A stretch of DNA of 64,000 nucleotides from assembly GCF_024519455.1 (NCBI RefSeq), contig NZ_JALJRY010000034.1, positions 1 to 64,000 on the forward strand, written 5' to 3'. Shown piece by piece: positions 8,716-18,443 of this stretch. Position numbers and translations under genes: made by a program. This DNA is from Streptomyces sp. STR69. Lineage in GTDB: Bacteria > Actinomycetota > Actinomycetes > Streptomycetales > Streptomycetaceae. The notes beneath the pieces were generated by a model. The model saw nothing but the letters and a program-made list of their open reading frames with translations. It had not been told where the DNA came from and did no database searches. Each line of letters starts with the position of its first letter. Within the stretch, counting starts at the first letter, position 1.

Positions 8716-9136
8716 CGAATCGAGTCCAAGCGAAGTCGGGCAGGGCTGAGTTCGAACCCCTGAGGCGGGGTGCCCGGAGCACAGTACACACCGTCATCGA
8801 CCGCTCTCGCACGGTGTAGCGGGAGTTCCCTCCGAAACTGACAGGCCTCTGTTCACTTCTGCGTCAAGTGTCTGAAATGGCTTGTGGAGAAAGGGAGTTG
8901 CGTTGGCGGGGTCGGTACATCAGGCACGCCCATCGGGCGGGACCTGTTCCACCCGTCGGCCGGGATCGGCGGTTCGGCGGGATCACCGCACGCTCGTTGA
9001 TCCGACCCGGCCGCGCAGTGGAACGTGAACACGAATCGATCGTTGCGACAGCTGATTCCGCGGTGATCCCTTGCTGGTGCGGCACTATCGGTCGTATGGT
9101 CCGGACATTCCGTCGTCGACACCACCGGGGTATCCC
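8716..9136. other. divergent intergenic region (conservon / aminotransferase)
   Basis: These 421 bases separate the divergent cvnA and aminotransferase genes and carry both promoters. No coding region is supported. ACACCGT (8788-8794) and ACGGTGT (8811-8817) form a 7-bp inverted repeat with a 16-nt spacer about 75-100 nt before cvnA. An AT-richer stretch near 9020-9110 probably holds the aminotransferase promoter, but no convincing -35/-10 pair can be fixed. Confidence 0.5.
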
Positions 9137-10486
9137 ATGGACCGCACTCGCCTCCAGGACCTGCTCGCCCGGGAGAGCGCCGAGGCCGAGCGGCGCAATC
9201 CGCGCTCGAAGGCCGCCTACGCCCGCGCCGAGCATCTCTTCGGGCGGGTGCCGATGACCTGGATGAACAAGACCGCCGGAGCCTTCCCCCGCTACCTCGA
9301 CACCGCCCGGGGCGCCCGCGTCACCGACATCGACGGCCACGAGTACATCGACTTCAGCCTCGGCGACACCGGAGCCATGGCCGGCCACTCGCCCGCCGTG
9401 GTCGCGGAGGCGGTGCAGCGCCGGTTCGCCGAACAGGGCGGTGCCACGGCGATGCTGCCCACGGAGGACGCCGAGTGGGTCGGCGCGGAACTCACCCGCC
9501 GCTTCGGGCTTGCCCGTTGGAGCTTCTCGCTCACCGCGACCGACGCCAACCGCTGGGCGATCCGGCTGGCCCGGGCCGTCACCGACCGCCCCAAGATCCT
9601 GGTGAACAGCTACAGCTACCACGGCAGCGTCGACGAGTCGCTCATCGTCGTCGGACCCGACGGCCACGGCACCGCCCGCCCCGGCAACGTCGGCGCCCCC
9701 TGCGATGTCACGCTCACCAGCCGCGTCGCCGAGTTCAACGATCCCGCCCAGCTGGAACGGGAGTTGGCGCACGGCGACGTCGCCGCCGTCCTCATGGAAC
9801 CCGCGCTCACCAACATCGGCATCGTGCTGCCCGAGCCCGGCTACCTGGCCGCCGTACGCGAACTCACCGCGCGCCACGGCACGTTGCTCATCATCGACGA
9901 GACCCACACCTTCTCCGCGGGACCGGGCGGCTGCACCGCCGCCTGGGACCTCGAACCCGACCTGCTCACCATCGGCAAGGCGATCGGCGGCGGCATCCCG
10001 GCCGGTGCCTACGGCCTCTCCGTCGAACTCGCCGACCGGCTGCTCGGCCGCGCCGACCTGGACCTGGTCGACATGGGCGGGGTCGGCGGCACCCTCGCGG
10101 GCAACGCGCTCTCCGTCGCCGCGATGCGCGCCACCCTCGAACACGTCCTGACCGACGAGGCGTTCGCCCACATGGCCAAGCTGTCCGAACGCTTCGCCGC
10201 CGGTGTGCAGGAGGGCATCGACGCCCACGCGCTGCCCTGGACGGTGAGCCGCCTCGGCGCCCGCAGCGAGTACCGCTTCGCGTCCCCGGCCCCGCGCACC
10301 GGCACCGAGTCCGAGGCGGCGGGCGACCCGGAGTTGGAGGACTTCCTGCACCTTTACCTCGCCAACCGGGGCATCCTGCTCACCCCGTTCCACAGCATGG
10401 CGCTCATGTGCCCCGACACCACCGAGCAGGACGTCGACACCCACACCCGGGTCTTCGCCGACGCGCTCGCCGAACTGGCGCACTGA
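9137..10486 (+). CDS. Class III PLP-dependent aminotransferase
   Basis: This 449-residue protein belongs to fold-type I, class III aminotransferases (the group of glutamate-1-semialdehyde aminomutase and acetylornithine/GABA transaminases). Visible signatures are GHEYIDFSLGDTGAMAGHSP near the N-terminus, LLIIDETHTF (the Asp that contacts the PLP pyridine nitrogen) and TIGKAIGGGIPAGAYG with the PLP-binding Lys. The start ATG 9137 was chosen because the protein then begins with the helical region common to the family. The gene is followed after 24 nt by an Lrp/AsnC regulator, which suggests an amino-acid substrate and an amino-acid-responsive circuit. The exact substrate is not predictable. Confidence 0.9.
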   Translation: MDRTRLQDLLARESAEAERRNPRSKAAYARAEHLFGRVPMTWMNKTAGAFPRYLDTARGARVTDIDGHEYIDFSLGDTGAMAGHSPAVVAEAVQRRFAEQGGATAMLPTEDAEWVGAELTRRFGLARWSFSLTATDANRWAIRLARAVTDRPKILVNSYSYHGSVDESLIVVGPDGHGTARPGNVGAPCDVTLTSRVAEFNDPAQLERELAHGDVAAVLMEPALTNIGIVLPEPGYLAAVRELTARHGTLLIIDETHTFSAGPGGCTAAWDLEPDLLTIGKAIGGGIPAGAYGLSVELADRLLGRADLDLVDMGGVGGTLAGNALSVAAMRATLEHVLTDEAFAHMAKLSERFAAGVQEGIDAHALPWTVSRLGARSEYRFASPAPRTGTESEAAGDPELEDFLHLYLANRGILLTPFHSMALMCPDTTEQDVDTHTRVFADALAELAH

Positions 10487-10510
10487 CACAGGGAGTTGGA
10501 GAACAAGCAC

Positions 10511-10951
10511 GTGGACGACATCGACCGGGCCATCCTGCGCGAGCTGCAGACCGACGGACGGATCGCCTACGCCGACCTCGGACCGAAGGTCGGTCTGTCG
10601 GCGTCGGCCGCCCGGCAGCGGCTCCAACGCCTCCTGGATTCCAAGGCCGTTCAGGTCGTCGGGGTGACCGACCCGATGGCCATGGGCGGCCAGGCCATGG
10701 CCATGCTCGGCATCGAGGTGGACGGCGACCCGCGTACGGTCGCCGACGAACTCGCGCTGCGCGACGAGGTGGTGTACTCCGTGCTCACCTCCGGCGGCTT
10801 CGACCTGTTCGCGGAAGTGGTCACCCCGGGACCGCGCGACCTGCTGGACTTCGTCAACGACGTGGTGCGGCCGATCGAAGGGGTCAGGAGCGTCCGGTCG
10901 TTCCCGTACTTCGGCATCCACACCCACCGGTTCCTGTGGGACGTGGGGTGA
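10511..10951 (+). CDS. Lrp/AsnC family transcriptional regulator
   Basis: This 146-residue regulator has an N-terminal helix-turn-helix (DDIDRAILRELQTDGRIAYADL then VGLSASAARQRLQRL) and a C-terminal RAM/AsnC ligand-binding domain. I start it at GTG 10511, with GGAG at 10498-10501; a TTG at 10496 would add five residues. It lies 24 nt after the aminotransferase gene on the same strand and most likely controls it in response to an amino acid, the usual arrangement for a dedicated AsnC-type local regulator. Confidence 0.9.
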   Translation: MDDIDRAILRELQTDGRIAYADLGPKVGLSASAARQRLQRLLDSKAVQVVGVTDPMAMGGQAMAMLGIEVDGDPRTVADELALRDEVVYSVLTSGGFDLFAEVVTPGPRDLLDFVNDVVRPIEGVRSVRSFPYFGIHTHRFLWDVG

Positions 10952-11045
10952 CCGGAGGCTGAGCGCGGGCCCGAGATGCCGTAGTGATCCCGTGGGCGTC
11001 TAATGGGGATGTCGGAAATGTCCCCTGGCGGAAAAGGCCGAGGTC

Positions 11046-13292
11046 ATGACGCCCACGGATTCCAGTGCAGGGGGCAGCGGGACTACAGCCAAGGGGGTGC
11101 TGCGGCGGCTGGGGGAATGGTGTGCCCGGCACTTCGTGATCGTCATCGTCGGGTGGCTCGTCGCGCTGGCCGCGCTCCAGGTCCTCAACAGGTCCTTCGG
11201 GGGCGACTATTCGGACGACTTCTCGCTGTCCGGCGTACAGTCCCACCACGGTCAGCAGGTCCTGAAGGAACACGATCCGGCGGCCGGGGGCTATGGCAGC
11301 CAGATCGTCCTCCACGACAAGGACAAACCACTCACCTCACTGAGCTCGCAGATGTCCGAGACAGTCGGCGACCTGCAGAAACTCCCGCACGTCCTGTCGG
11401 TGCAGAACCCGCTGCCACAGCCCGGAACGCAGCCACCGACGTCCACCGGTCCGAACGTGGGCCCCCTGTCGTCCGACGCGAAGACCGGCTACATCACCAT
11501 CCGCTTCGACGTCCAGCCGTCCACCCTGGGTGACGGCTACCTCCACGGCGTCGACACCTCCGTGAAACCGCTGCGCGCCGCCGGCGCCCAGGTCGAGTAC
11601 GGCGGACCGCTCGGCGAACTCGCCCGGCCCGTCGCCGACGACCGGGTCAGCGAACTCATCGGGTTCGCCGTGGCGATCGTCGTCCTGCTGATCGGCTTCG
11701 GGAGTGTGATCGCCGCCGCGATGCCTCTGGTGACCGCGCTGATCAGCGTGATCGGCGGGCTCGCCTGCCTCGGACTGCTGGCGGCGGCGTTCACCTTCGC
11801 GACGGTGTCACCGACCCTCGCGACGATGATCGGCATCGGTGTCGGCATCGACTACGCCCTGTTCCTCATCACCCGTCACCGGCAGAACCTCATGAACGGC
11901 AGCGATCCCGTGCGCGCCGCCGGACAGGCCACCGCCACCAGCGGCCGGGCCGTCCTCGTCTCAGGCTGCACCGTGATCATCGCGCTCGCCGGACTCTTCG
12001 TGTCCGGCGTGCCCTTCATCGGCAAACTCGGACTCGCCGCCGCCGTGACGGTCGTGTCGGCGGTCATCGGCGCGCTCACCCTCGTGCCCGCCCTGCTCGG
12101 GCTCATCGGCAAGCGGATCGACCGCTACCGGGTCCGCCGCCCGGTCGCCGAGACCGACGCCGAGCCGGGCGCCGAACCCACGGGCACCTGGCACCGCTAC
12201 GCGCAGCGCGTGGAACACCGGCCGTGGACCTTCCTCGCGGCGGGTGTTGCCGCGGTCGTCGTCCTCGCGATCCCGGTCTTCTCGATCCAGCTCGGGCACA
12301 TCGGCGACGGCGCCGACCCCACCTCGTTCACCGACCGGCGCGCCTACGACCTGATGACCGACGCCTTCGGGCCGGGCTCCAACGGCCCGCTCACCGTCGT
12401 CATCGACCAGACGGGCGTCCCGTCCTCCCAGCGCCAGGACCTCACCACCCAGGCGCAGAAGACCCTCGACGGGGTGCAGGGCGCCGCCAAGGTCACCCCG
12501 CTGACGACCACCAAGGACGGGGACGTCCTGGTCGGCACGGTCTACTCCAAGCAGTCCCCGCAGAGCGCCGCCACCACCGACCTCACCAACCGGCTCGTCC
12601 ACGACACCCTCCCGGACGCCGTCCACGGCACCGCCGCGAAGGGTTACGTCACCGGCACCACGGCCGCCCAGGTCGACTTCCGGGACATCGTGTCGAGCCG
12701 GCTGCCCCTGATCATCGGCGTGGTCGTGGCCCTGGCCTTCCTGATCATCCTCGCGGTGTTCCGCGGCCTGCTCGTCGCCCTCAAGGCCGCCGTCCTCAAC
12801 GTGCTCTCGATCGCGGCCTCCTACGGCGTCGTCGTCGCCGTCTTCCAATGGGGCTGGGGCGGCCCGTCGTTGGGCGTCTCCGGCAAGGTCCCCATCGAGA
12901 GCTATGTCCCGATGATGATGTTCGCGATCATCTTCGGCCTGAGCATGGACTACGAGATCTTCCTGCTCTCCCGCGTCCACGAGGCCTGGCTGCGCACCGG
13001 CGACGCCGAGGCGTCGGTCGCGCACGCCCTGGAGATCACCGCGCGGGTCATCACCTGCGCCGCGCTGATCATGGTGAGCGTCTTCGCGGCCTTCGTCCTC
13101 AGCGACAACATCGTGGTCAAGATGCTCGGCCTCGGCCTGGCCGTCAGTGTCCTCATCGACGCCACGGTCGTACGGCTGCTGATGGTGCCCGCCGTCATGA
13201 CCCTGCTGGGCCGGCACGCCTGGTGGACGCCCCGGTTCCTGGACCGGATCCTGCCGCACATCGACGCGGAGGGGGAGCAGGAGGCGAGGTGA
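11046..13292 (+). CDS. MMPL/RND family membrane transporter
   Basis: This 748-residue protein has the twelve-helix MMPL architecture: one helix near residues 30-48, a large extracytoplasmic loop, a block of five helices with GIDYALFLITRHR, a second helix-loop unit, and a final block with GLSMDYEIFLLSRVHE. The family exports lipids, polyketides or other hydrophobic compounds using the proton gradient. Start ATG 11046 is supported by purine-rich sequence just before it. It is convergent with the phosphatase gene, only 3 nt between the stop codons. No regulator or lipid-synthesis gene is adjacent, so the cargo is unknown. Confidence 0.92.
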   Translation: MTPTDSSAGGSGTTAKGVLRRLGEWCARHFVIVIVGWLVALAALQVLNRSFGGDYSDDFSLSGVQSHHGQQVLKEHDPAAGGYGSQIVLHDKDKPLTSLSSQMSETVGDLQKLPHVLSVQNPLPQPGTQPPTSTGPNVGPLSSDAKTGYITIRFDVQPSTLGDGYLHGVDTSVKPLRAAGAQVEYGGPLGELARPVADDRVSELIGFAVAIVVLLIGFGSVIAAAMPLVTALISVIGGLACLGLLAAAFTFATVSPTLATMIGIGVGIDYALFLITRHRQNLMNGSDPVRAAGQATATSGRAVLVSGCTVIIALAGLFVSGVPFIGKLGLAAAVTVVSAVIGALTLVPALLGLIGKRIDRYRVRRPVAETDAEPGAEPTGTWHRYAQRVEHRPWTFLAAGVAAVVVLAIPVFSIQLGHIGDGADPTSFTDRRAYDLMTDAFGPGSNGPLTVVIDQTGVPSSQRQDLTTQAQKTLDGVQGAAKVTPLTTTKDGDVLVGTVYSKQSPQSAATTDLTNRLVHDTLPDAVHGTAAKGYVTGTTAAQVDFRDIVSSRLPLIIGVVVALAFLIILAVFRGLLVALKAAVLNVLSIAASYGVVVAVFQWGWGGPSLGVSGKVPIESYVPMMMFAIIFGLSMDYEIFLLSRVHEAWLRTGDAEASVAHALEITARVITCAALIMVSVFAAFVLSDNIVVKMLGLGLAVSVLIDATVVRLLMVPAVMTLLGRHAWWTPRFLDRILPHIDAEGEQEAR

Positions 13293-13295
13293 ACG

Positions 13296-14399
13296 TCAGT
13301 CGTCCGGTGTCAGGACGAGCATGGTGACGTCGTCCCGGATCTCCTCCGAGTGCCGCAGCACATCGGCCCACACCCGCTCCGCCAGATCGGCCGAGTCCCC
13401 GTCGGCGAGCGCGCCCAGCCGGCCGGTGAAGGGATAGAAGGCACCGGAGGCGTCCCGGGCCTCCCACACCCCGTCGGACGCCAGGAACAGCCGGTCCCCG
13501 GGCAGCAGCGGCACGGTGACCGCGCCGAGCGGCCCCGAGTCGGCCAGACCGAGACCGAGCGGCGTCCACGGCATGATGTCGATCTCCGTGACCCGCCCCG
13601 CGCGCAGCAACACCGGAGCCGGATGCCCGCACGCGACGATCCGCACCGCCCGCGCGTCCGCCGAGAACTCCAGCAGTACGGCCGTGGCGAACAACTCCGC
13701 GTGCGGCGACCGCGCGGAATCCACCACCAGCCTGCGGTCGAGCCGCGCCGCCACCGACGCCAGCTCCGGCCGGTCGAGCACCGCCTCCCGGAACGCCCCC
13801 AGCAGCGAAGCCACCGTCGCCACGGCCGACAGCCCGTGCCCCTGGACATCCCCCATCACCGCGCGCACCCCGAACGGCCCGTCCCGCACGTCGAAGAAGT
13901 CACCCCCGACCAGCGTCCCGCGCTGCGCCGCCCGGTACAGCCCCGCACACCGCACCCGCCCCACCCGCTCCGGCAACGGCGGCACGACGGCCCGCTGCGC
14001 GGCCTCGGCGACCGTGCGCTCCAGATCGAGCTGGGCGTCGCGACGGCTCCGTACGAACGAGATGAACACGCTCAGCAACGCCACGAAGCAGATGGTCAAC
14101 AGGTCCGTACTGCCCGGATCGTTGAGGTGGAAGGCCGGAACGGTCAGCAGTGCGACGCTGAGCCCGCCGAAGAGCACCGTCGCCACCGGACCGTACGACA
14201 GACCGGCCAGCGGCGGAATGGCACCCAGCACAAAGCCGATGTCCAGCGGGTTCGGGCTCACCAGCGTCGCCACGCCCACACCGACGACCAGCACACCCGG
14301 CAGCACCCGCACCCACCGCGGCGCCGGCGCGCCCCGCAGCCAGCCTCGCCGGGCCGGCTCCCGGTTCCGGCGCGCCACCAGACCCCGCACCTTTCCCAC
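13296..14399 (-). CDS. Membrane-bound PP2C/SpoIIE-type protein phosphatase
   Basis: This 367-residue protein has three or four N-terminal membrane segments (about residues 30-125), a short helical linker and a SpoIIE/PP2C phosphatase domain. Metal-binding motifs are GGDFFDV, VMGDVQGHG and SDGVWEARD, with IRDDVTMLVL at the end. Such phosphatases dephosphorylate anti-anti-sigma factors of the STAS type; the membrane part may sense a signal. It closely resembles the protein encoded at 59177-60274 in architecture, so the two are probably paralogues. Start is GTG 14399. Confidence 0.9.
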   Translation of the reverse strand: MGKVRGLVARRNREPARRGWLRGAPAPRWVRVLPGVLVVGVGVATLVSPNPLDIGFVLGAIPPLAGLSYGPVATVLFGGLSVALLTVPAFHLNDPGSTDLLTICFVALLSVFISFVRSRRDAQLDLERTVAEAAQRAVVPPLPERVGRVRCAGLYRAAQRGTLVGGDFFDVRDGPFGVRAVMGDVQGHGLSAVATVASLLGAFREAVLDRPELASVAARLDRRLVVDSARSPHAELFATAVLLEFSADARAVRIVACGHPAPVLLRAGRVTEIDIMPWTPLGLGLADSGPLGAVTVPLLPGDRLFLASDGVWEARDASGAFYPFTGRLGALADGDSADLAERVWADVLRHSEEIRDDVTMLVLTPDD

Positions 14400-14443
14400 A
14401 CCACCACGCTCCTACGGCGGGACCGGCCCCGCACGCCGAGCGC

Positions 14444-15655
14444 CTAGAACGGCGTGAGCGTCAGCCGTATCCCCGTCGGTGCCGTGTCCTGCACGTACGA
14501 CGCGAAGTCCGCCACGTCGTCGAAGGCGAAGCCGTACGCCTTGCCGTCGGCGGTGGCCGCGTGGACCGCCTTCGCGTAGTGGTTCGTGAGGTCGGTGCCG
14601 TAGAACGCCGAAGCGTCGGTGGTGGGCTGGGCGGGGTCGGACAGGAGCGTGGAGCGGTTGAAGCCCGCGCCGAGGACGGCCGCGACCGGGCCCGTGGTGC
14701 CGTCGTTCGGGGCGGCCAGGTTGCCGTCGCAGAACAGCACGTCCCGGGTCGACGGCTTCGCGAACGAGACCGGGGCGGGGCCGGTGAAGGCGAACCGGTC
14801 GGCGCGCACCCGCCCGGTGAAGGCGCCCGCGTCGGTGGTGACGGTGAGGTCCCTGCCGGTGTAGGCGCTCCACACCTCGTCGACGTACGGCGCGAAGTAG
14901 TCCGCGGCGAACAGTCCCGCGTCCAGTCCGTGTCCCGGTGCGATGACCCGGGTGTCGGACACGACGAGCGGAGCGAACGCCTCGACCTGCCGCACCGCGG
15001 CGAACACCGACGCCCGCCCGCCGTCGCGCAGTGTGCCCGTCGTCTGGTCCTGCGCGCCGGTCAGCCGGATGCTCAACGGCACGCTGAACATGTCGACCAT
15101 CGTCGTGTTGCAGAACATGCCCGCCGCGTTGTGCGTGAACTCGGCGCAGTCGTGCAGGACTTCGTAGTTGGGGTCGGAGGTCACCCAGCCGGCCGGGTAC
15201 TGGAGCGCCGGGTCGCCATTGCCGTCCGCCACGGCCTTGAACTTGAGCTTCGCGCCGAGGGAGACGTAGATGCGGCCCGACAGGTACGGCAGCGAAATCG
15301 TCGTCTCCGCACCGGAGTCGAGACTGATCGCGTAGTCCGTGAAGCCGTCGGCGCCGTTGTCCGAGAGCGCTATCGGAGCCGGCGTTCCGTCGGGGGTCAC
15401 CCGCACTTGTCTGCCGTCCACGTTGCCGACGATGTAGACGTGCACGTTCGCGTTGTCGAACGAACCGCTGTTGTTGACCAGCGTCAGCGGAAGCCCGCCG
15501 GCCCGATCGGCGCTCGTCTCCATGGACTTGGTGTCCGCGAGGGCGTGCGGTGCCAGCGCGGCGAGTGCGGGCGCGGCCACCGCGGCGCCTCCGAGCGCGA
15601 AGAGGAGTTTGCGGCGGCCGAGCGTGCGCTGATGGCGGGGGGTCGGGGGAGTCAT
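14444..15655 (-). CDS. Secreted GH64 family beta-1,3-glucanase, probable Tat substrate
   Basis: This 403-residue GH64 enzyme has an N-terminus with a twin-arginine-like pattern (GRRKLLFALGGAAVAAP) and an ALA cleavage region, so Tat export is likely. The mature part has the GH64 pattern: LTLVNNSGSFDNANVHVYIVG, LSGRIYVSLGAKLKF, GAGFNRSTLLSDPAQP and NHYAKAVHAATADGKAYGFAFDDVADFASYV. The start ATG 15655 was chosen over a longer frame because it directly precedes the signal peptide. It shares its palindromic operator with the GH64 gene at 420-1607, but the two proteins are clearly diverged and use different export signals. Confidence 0.93.
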   Translation of the reverse strand: MTPPTPRHQRTLGRRKLLFALGGAAVAAPALAALAPHALADTKSMETSADRAGGLPLTLVNNSGSFDNANVHVYIVGNVDGRQVRVTPDGTPAPIALSDNGADGFTDYAISLDSGAETTISLPYLSGRIYVSLGAKLKFKAVADGNGDPALQYPAGWVTSDPNYEVLHDCAEFTHNAAGMFCNTTMVDMFSVPLSIRLTGAQDQTTGTLRDGGRASVFAAVRQVEAFAPLVVSDTRVIAPGHGLDAGLFAADYFAPYVDEVWSAYTGRDLTVTTDAGAFTGRVRADRFAFTGPAPVSFAKPSTRDVLFCDGNLAAPNDGTTGPVAAVLGAGFNRSTLLSDPAQPTTDASAFYGTDLTNHYAKAVHAATADGKAYGFAFDDVADFASYVQDTAPTGIRLTLTPF

Positions 15656-15708
15656 GTGGGGGGCCTCCGGGCGAGTCGGGCCGTTCGGAGCGGACGGTGC
15701 CGACGCTT

Positions 15709-15722
15709 TGAGAGCGCTCTCA
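15709..15722. promoter_or_regulatory. LacI-type operator, identical to the site at 1656-1669
   Basis: TGAGAGCGCTCTCA, a perfect 14-bp palindrome, 54 nt before the GH64 start codon. It is the second copy in the window and is in the same position relative to the second GH64 gene. Confidence 0.75.
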
Positions 15723-15849
15723 CAGCGTGCGTCGACACCGCCGCCGGGGCCTGATATTACGCACGACCGCTGCCTCGGCCAACGGGTCGGGGAGAAGTCG
15801 CCACCGCGCTGACCTGCGAGAACGAGGAAGGATGGGTGGCTTAATCCGT

Positions 15850-15868
15850 GCTTAAGGACCACTTAAGC
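15850..15868. promoter_or_regulatory. CTTAAG inverted repeat between GH64 and GH92 genes
   Basis: GCTTAAG (15850-15856) and CTTAAGC (15862-15868) form a perfect 7-bp inverted repeat with a 5-nt spacer; a further GCTTAA half-site lies at 15839-15844. The 362-bp gap 15656-16017 also contains two imperfect copies of CCCCATGTCTCTTC 30 bp apart (15954 and 15984) close to the GH92 start. The rest of the gap shows no gene. Confidence 0.45.
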
Positions 15869-16017
15869 GCCCGGCGAAGCGTTCACCCGCGCTTCATCAC
15901 CTGTACCCGGGTGCCTCTTCCCTCCCATCGCGCGGCCTCCTAGCCTCACGACGCCCCATGTCTCTTCGGCCTGTGTCTTCGGCCCCCATGTCCCTTCCCC
16001 GAAAGGCGACTTGACGC

Positions 16018-18438
16018 ATGCGTCACCAACTACTGGGCACGGCAAGGCGGTTCGGCGTCGGAGTCGCGGCCGTGGCGGTCACGACCGCGCTCGCCGCAGC
16101 CGCCCCCTTCCCCGCCCTCGCCGCGGCGACCGGCACCTCCGGCGAGTTGTCCTCCCTCGTCGACCCGCTGATCGGATCCTCCAACGGCGGCAACACCTAC
16201 CCCGGCGCCACCCTCCCGGGCGGCATGATCGCCTGGTCCCCGACCAGCACCACCGGCGACCAGACCAGCACCGGAGCCGCCAACGGCTACGAGTACGGCG
16301 CCACCCGCGTCCGCGGCCTGAGCCTCACCCACGTCAACGGCGCCGGCTGCAACCCGGGCGCGGCGGGCGACGTACCGATCATGCCGTTCGTCGGCGACGT
16401 CACCTCGTCACCGTCTGCGGACACCAAGGACGCCGTCTACGCGTCCAACTTCGCGCACACCGACGAGAAGGCCACCCCCGGCCGCTACACCCTCGGCCTC
16501 GCCTCCGGCGCCACCGCCGACCTGGCCGTCAGCAAGCGCGCCGGAGTCGCCGACTTCACCTTCCCCGCCGACCGCCCGGCGAGCCTGCTCTTCCGCGTCT
16601 CCAACTCCCTCAACGGCAGCGAGGACGCACACGTCGACATCGACACCGACCACCGCAAGGTGACCGGCTGGGTCCTCACCGGGGCCTTCTGCGGGCGCCG
16701 CGCCAACGGCGGCGTCAACAACCGTAAGAGCTACTACCGGCTCTACTTCAGCGCCTCCTTCGACCGCGACTTCTCCTCGGTGGGCACCTGGCACGACAGC
16801 ACGGTCTCACCCGGTTCGACGACCGCCTCCGGAGGCGAGGGGTACGCCACCGGCGCCGACCGCGCGGGACGCGGATCCGGCGGCTGGGTCGGCTTCGACA
16901 CGGCGGCTGACAACGATGTCCACGTGCGGATCGGCATCTCCTACGTCAGCCTCTCCGGAGCCGAGACCAACCTCCGCCAGGAGATCGCCCCGCACGCGCG
17001 CGTGGCCGACGTGGCCCGGGCGGGCGCCCGCGCGTGGGACCGCGAACTGAGCACCGTGCGTGTCGACGGCGGCACCCCCGCCCGCCGCCAGACCTTTTAC
17101 ACGGCGCTCTATCACGCCCTCATGCAACCGAACCTGATCAGTGACACGGACGGCCGTTACTGGGGCATGGACCAGGCCGTCCACCGGCTGGCGCGCGGCC
17201 AGCGGGCGCAGTACAGCAACTTCTCGGGCTGGGACCAGTACCGCGCCCAGATCCAGCTGCTCGCGCTCCTGGAGCCCACCGTCGCGGGCGACTTCGCTCA
17301 ATCGCTCTACAACTTCGCCCAGCAGAACGGCGGAGTCTGGGACCGCTGGGTGCACATCAGCGGCGCCACCCACGTGATGACGGGCGACCCGTCCGCCGCG
17401 ACCCTGGCCACCTTCTACGCCATGGGCGTACGGAACTTCGACTACAAGGGCGCCTTCGACTCCCTCGTCCACCAGGCCACCGTGCCCAACCCGGACGAAC
17501 TCTCGGACGCCGGCTGCCCCGGCCAGTGCGTGGGCCAACGCCCCAACCTGGCCCAGTACATGACCTCCCACTACGCCGCCCAGAACGCGTGCCACTGCTG
17601 GGGCGGCGCCGCCGAGACCCTGGAGGACGCCGTCGCCGACTCCGCCCTCGCGCAGTGGGCGACACTGCTGGGGCGGGCGCAGGAGGCGAAGGACTTCGAA
17701 GCGCGAGGCGCCTACTGGCGCAACGTCTTCAACCCCGCCACCGGCTACATCCAGGCCCGCAACCTCGACGGCACCTGGGTGACCCCGTTCAACCCGGCGA
17801 GCGACCTCGGTTTCGCCCAGGGCTCGGCCGCCGCCTACGTGTGGATGGTCCCGCAGGACGTGCGGGGCCTCGCCGAGGCGATGGGCGGACGCGAGACGGC
17901 CGTCACCCGGCTCGACGGGTTCTTCCACACGGCGGACGGGGCGTGGTCGGTCCGCGGCGGTGACGCGCTGCGCTACGACCCCACCAACGAGCCCGACATC
18001 CACGCTCCTTGGCTCTACAACTCCCTCGGCCTGCCCTGGAAGACGCAGGCCACGGTCCGCCAGATCCTCGACACCGCGTACGGCACCGGACCCAAGGGCC
18101 TGCCCGGCAACGACGACCTCGGCACCATGTCCGCCTGGTACGTCCTCTCCGCCCTCGGCATCTATCCGCGCACCCCGGGCAGCGCCGCCCTGCTGCTCGG
18201 CGCGCCGCTCTTCCCGAAGGCGGTCCTGGACCGGCCGGGCCGCACGGACATCGTCATCACCGCACCCGACGCCGACGACACCCACCCGTACGTCGACGCC
18301 GTACGCCTCGACGGCCGTGACCTCACCCGTTCCTGGACCGGCGCGGCCCTGACGCTGAAGGGCGGCAGGCTGGACTTCCGGCTCGCCACCGAGCCCGACA
18401 CGAGCTGGGCGACCGACCCGGGACAACTGCCGAAGTGA
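16018..18438 (+). CDS. Secreted GH92 family alpha-mannosidase
   Basis: This 806-residue exported protein has a signal peptide (hydrophobic residues about 15-35, cleavage near ALAAA). The rest matches glycoside hydrolase 92, calcium-dependent exo-alpha-mannosidases (mostly alpha-1,2), usually around 750-800 residues. Signatures are VDPLIGSSNGGNTYPGA at the start of the mature part, GYEYGATRVRGLSLTHVNGAG, SGWDQYRAQIQLLALLEP, TNEPDIHAPWLYNSLG and GNDDLGTMSAWYVLSALGIYP, with acidic residues that form the active site. It probably trims mannose from fungal or plant glycoproteins or mannans. A terminator follows at 18444-18478. Confidence 0.95.
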   Translation: MRHQLLGTARRFGVGVAAVAVTTALAAAAPFPALAAATGTSGELSSLVDPLIGSSNGGNTYPGATLPGGMIAWSPTSTTGDQTSTGAANGYEYGATRVRGLSLTHVNGAGCNPGAAGDVPIMPFVGDVTSSPSADTKDAVYASNFAHTDEKATPGRYTLGLASGATADLAVSKRAGVADFTFPADRPASLLFRVSNSLNGSEDAHVDIDTDHRKVTGWVLTGAFCGRRANGGVNNRKSYYRLYFSASFDRDFSSVGTWHDSTVSPGSTTASGGEGYATGADRAGRGSGGWVGFDTAADNDVHVRIGISYVSLSGAETNLRQEIAPHARVADVARAGARAWDRELSTVRVDGGTPARRQTFYTALYHALMQPNLISDTDGRYWGMDQAVHRLARGQRAQYSNFSGWDQYRAQIQLLALLEPTVAGDFAQSLYNFAQQNGGVWDRWVHISGATHVMTGDPSAATLATFYAMGVRNFDYKGAFDSLVHQATVPNPDELSDAGCPGQCVGQRPNLAQYMTSHYAAQNACHCWGGAAETLEDAVADSALAQWATLLGRAQEAKDFEARGAYWRNVFNPATGYIQARNLDGTWVTPFNPASDLGFAQGSAAAYVWMVPQDVRGLAEAMGGRETAVTRLDGFFHTADGAWSVRGGDALRYDPTNEPDIHAPWLYNSLGLPWKTQATVRQILDTAYGTGPKGLPGNDDLGTMSAWYVLSALGIYPRTPGSAALLLGAPLFPKAVLDRPGRTDIVITAPDADDTHPYVDAVRLDGRDLTRSWTGAALTLKGGRLDFRLATEPDTSWATDPGQLPK

Positions 18439-18443
18439 TCTGC

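Noticed and set aside
8853..9125. Possible 90-residue gene between cvnA and the aminotransferase
   Set aside because: No ribosome-binding site, no recognisable motif, and it fills a divergent promoter region; treated as chance.
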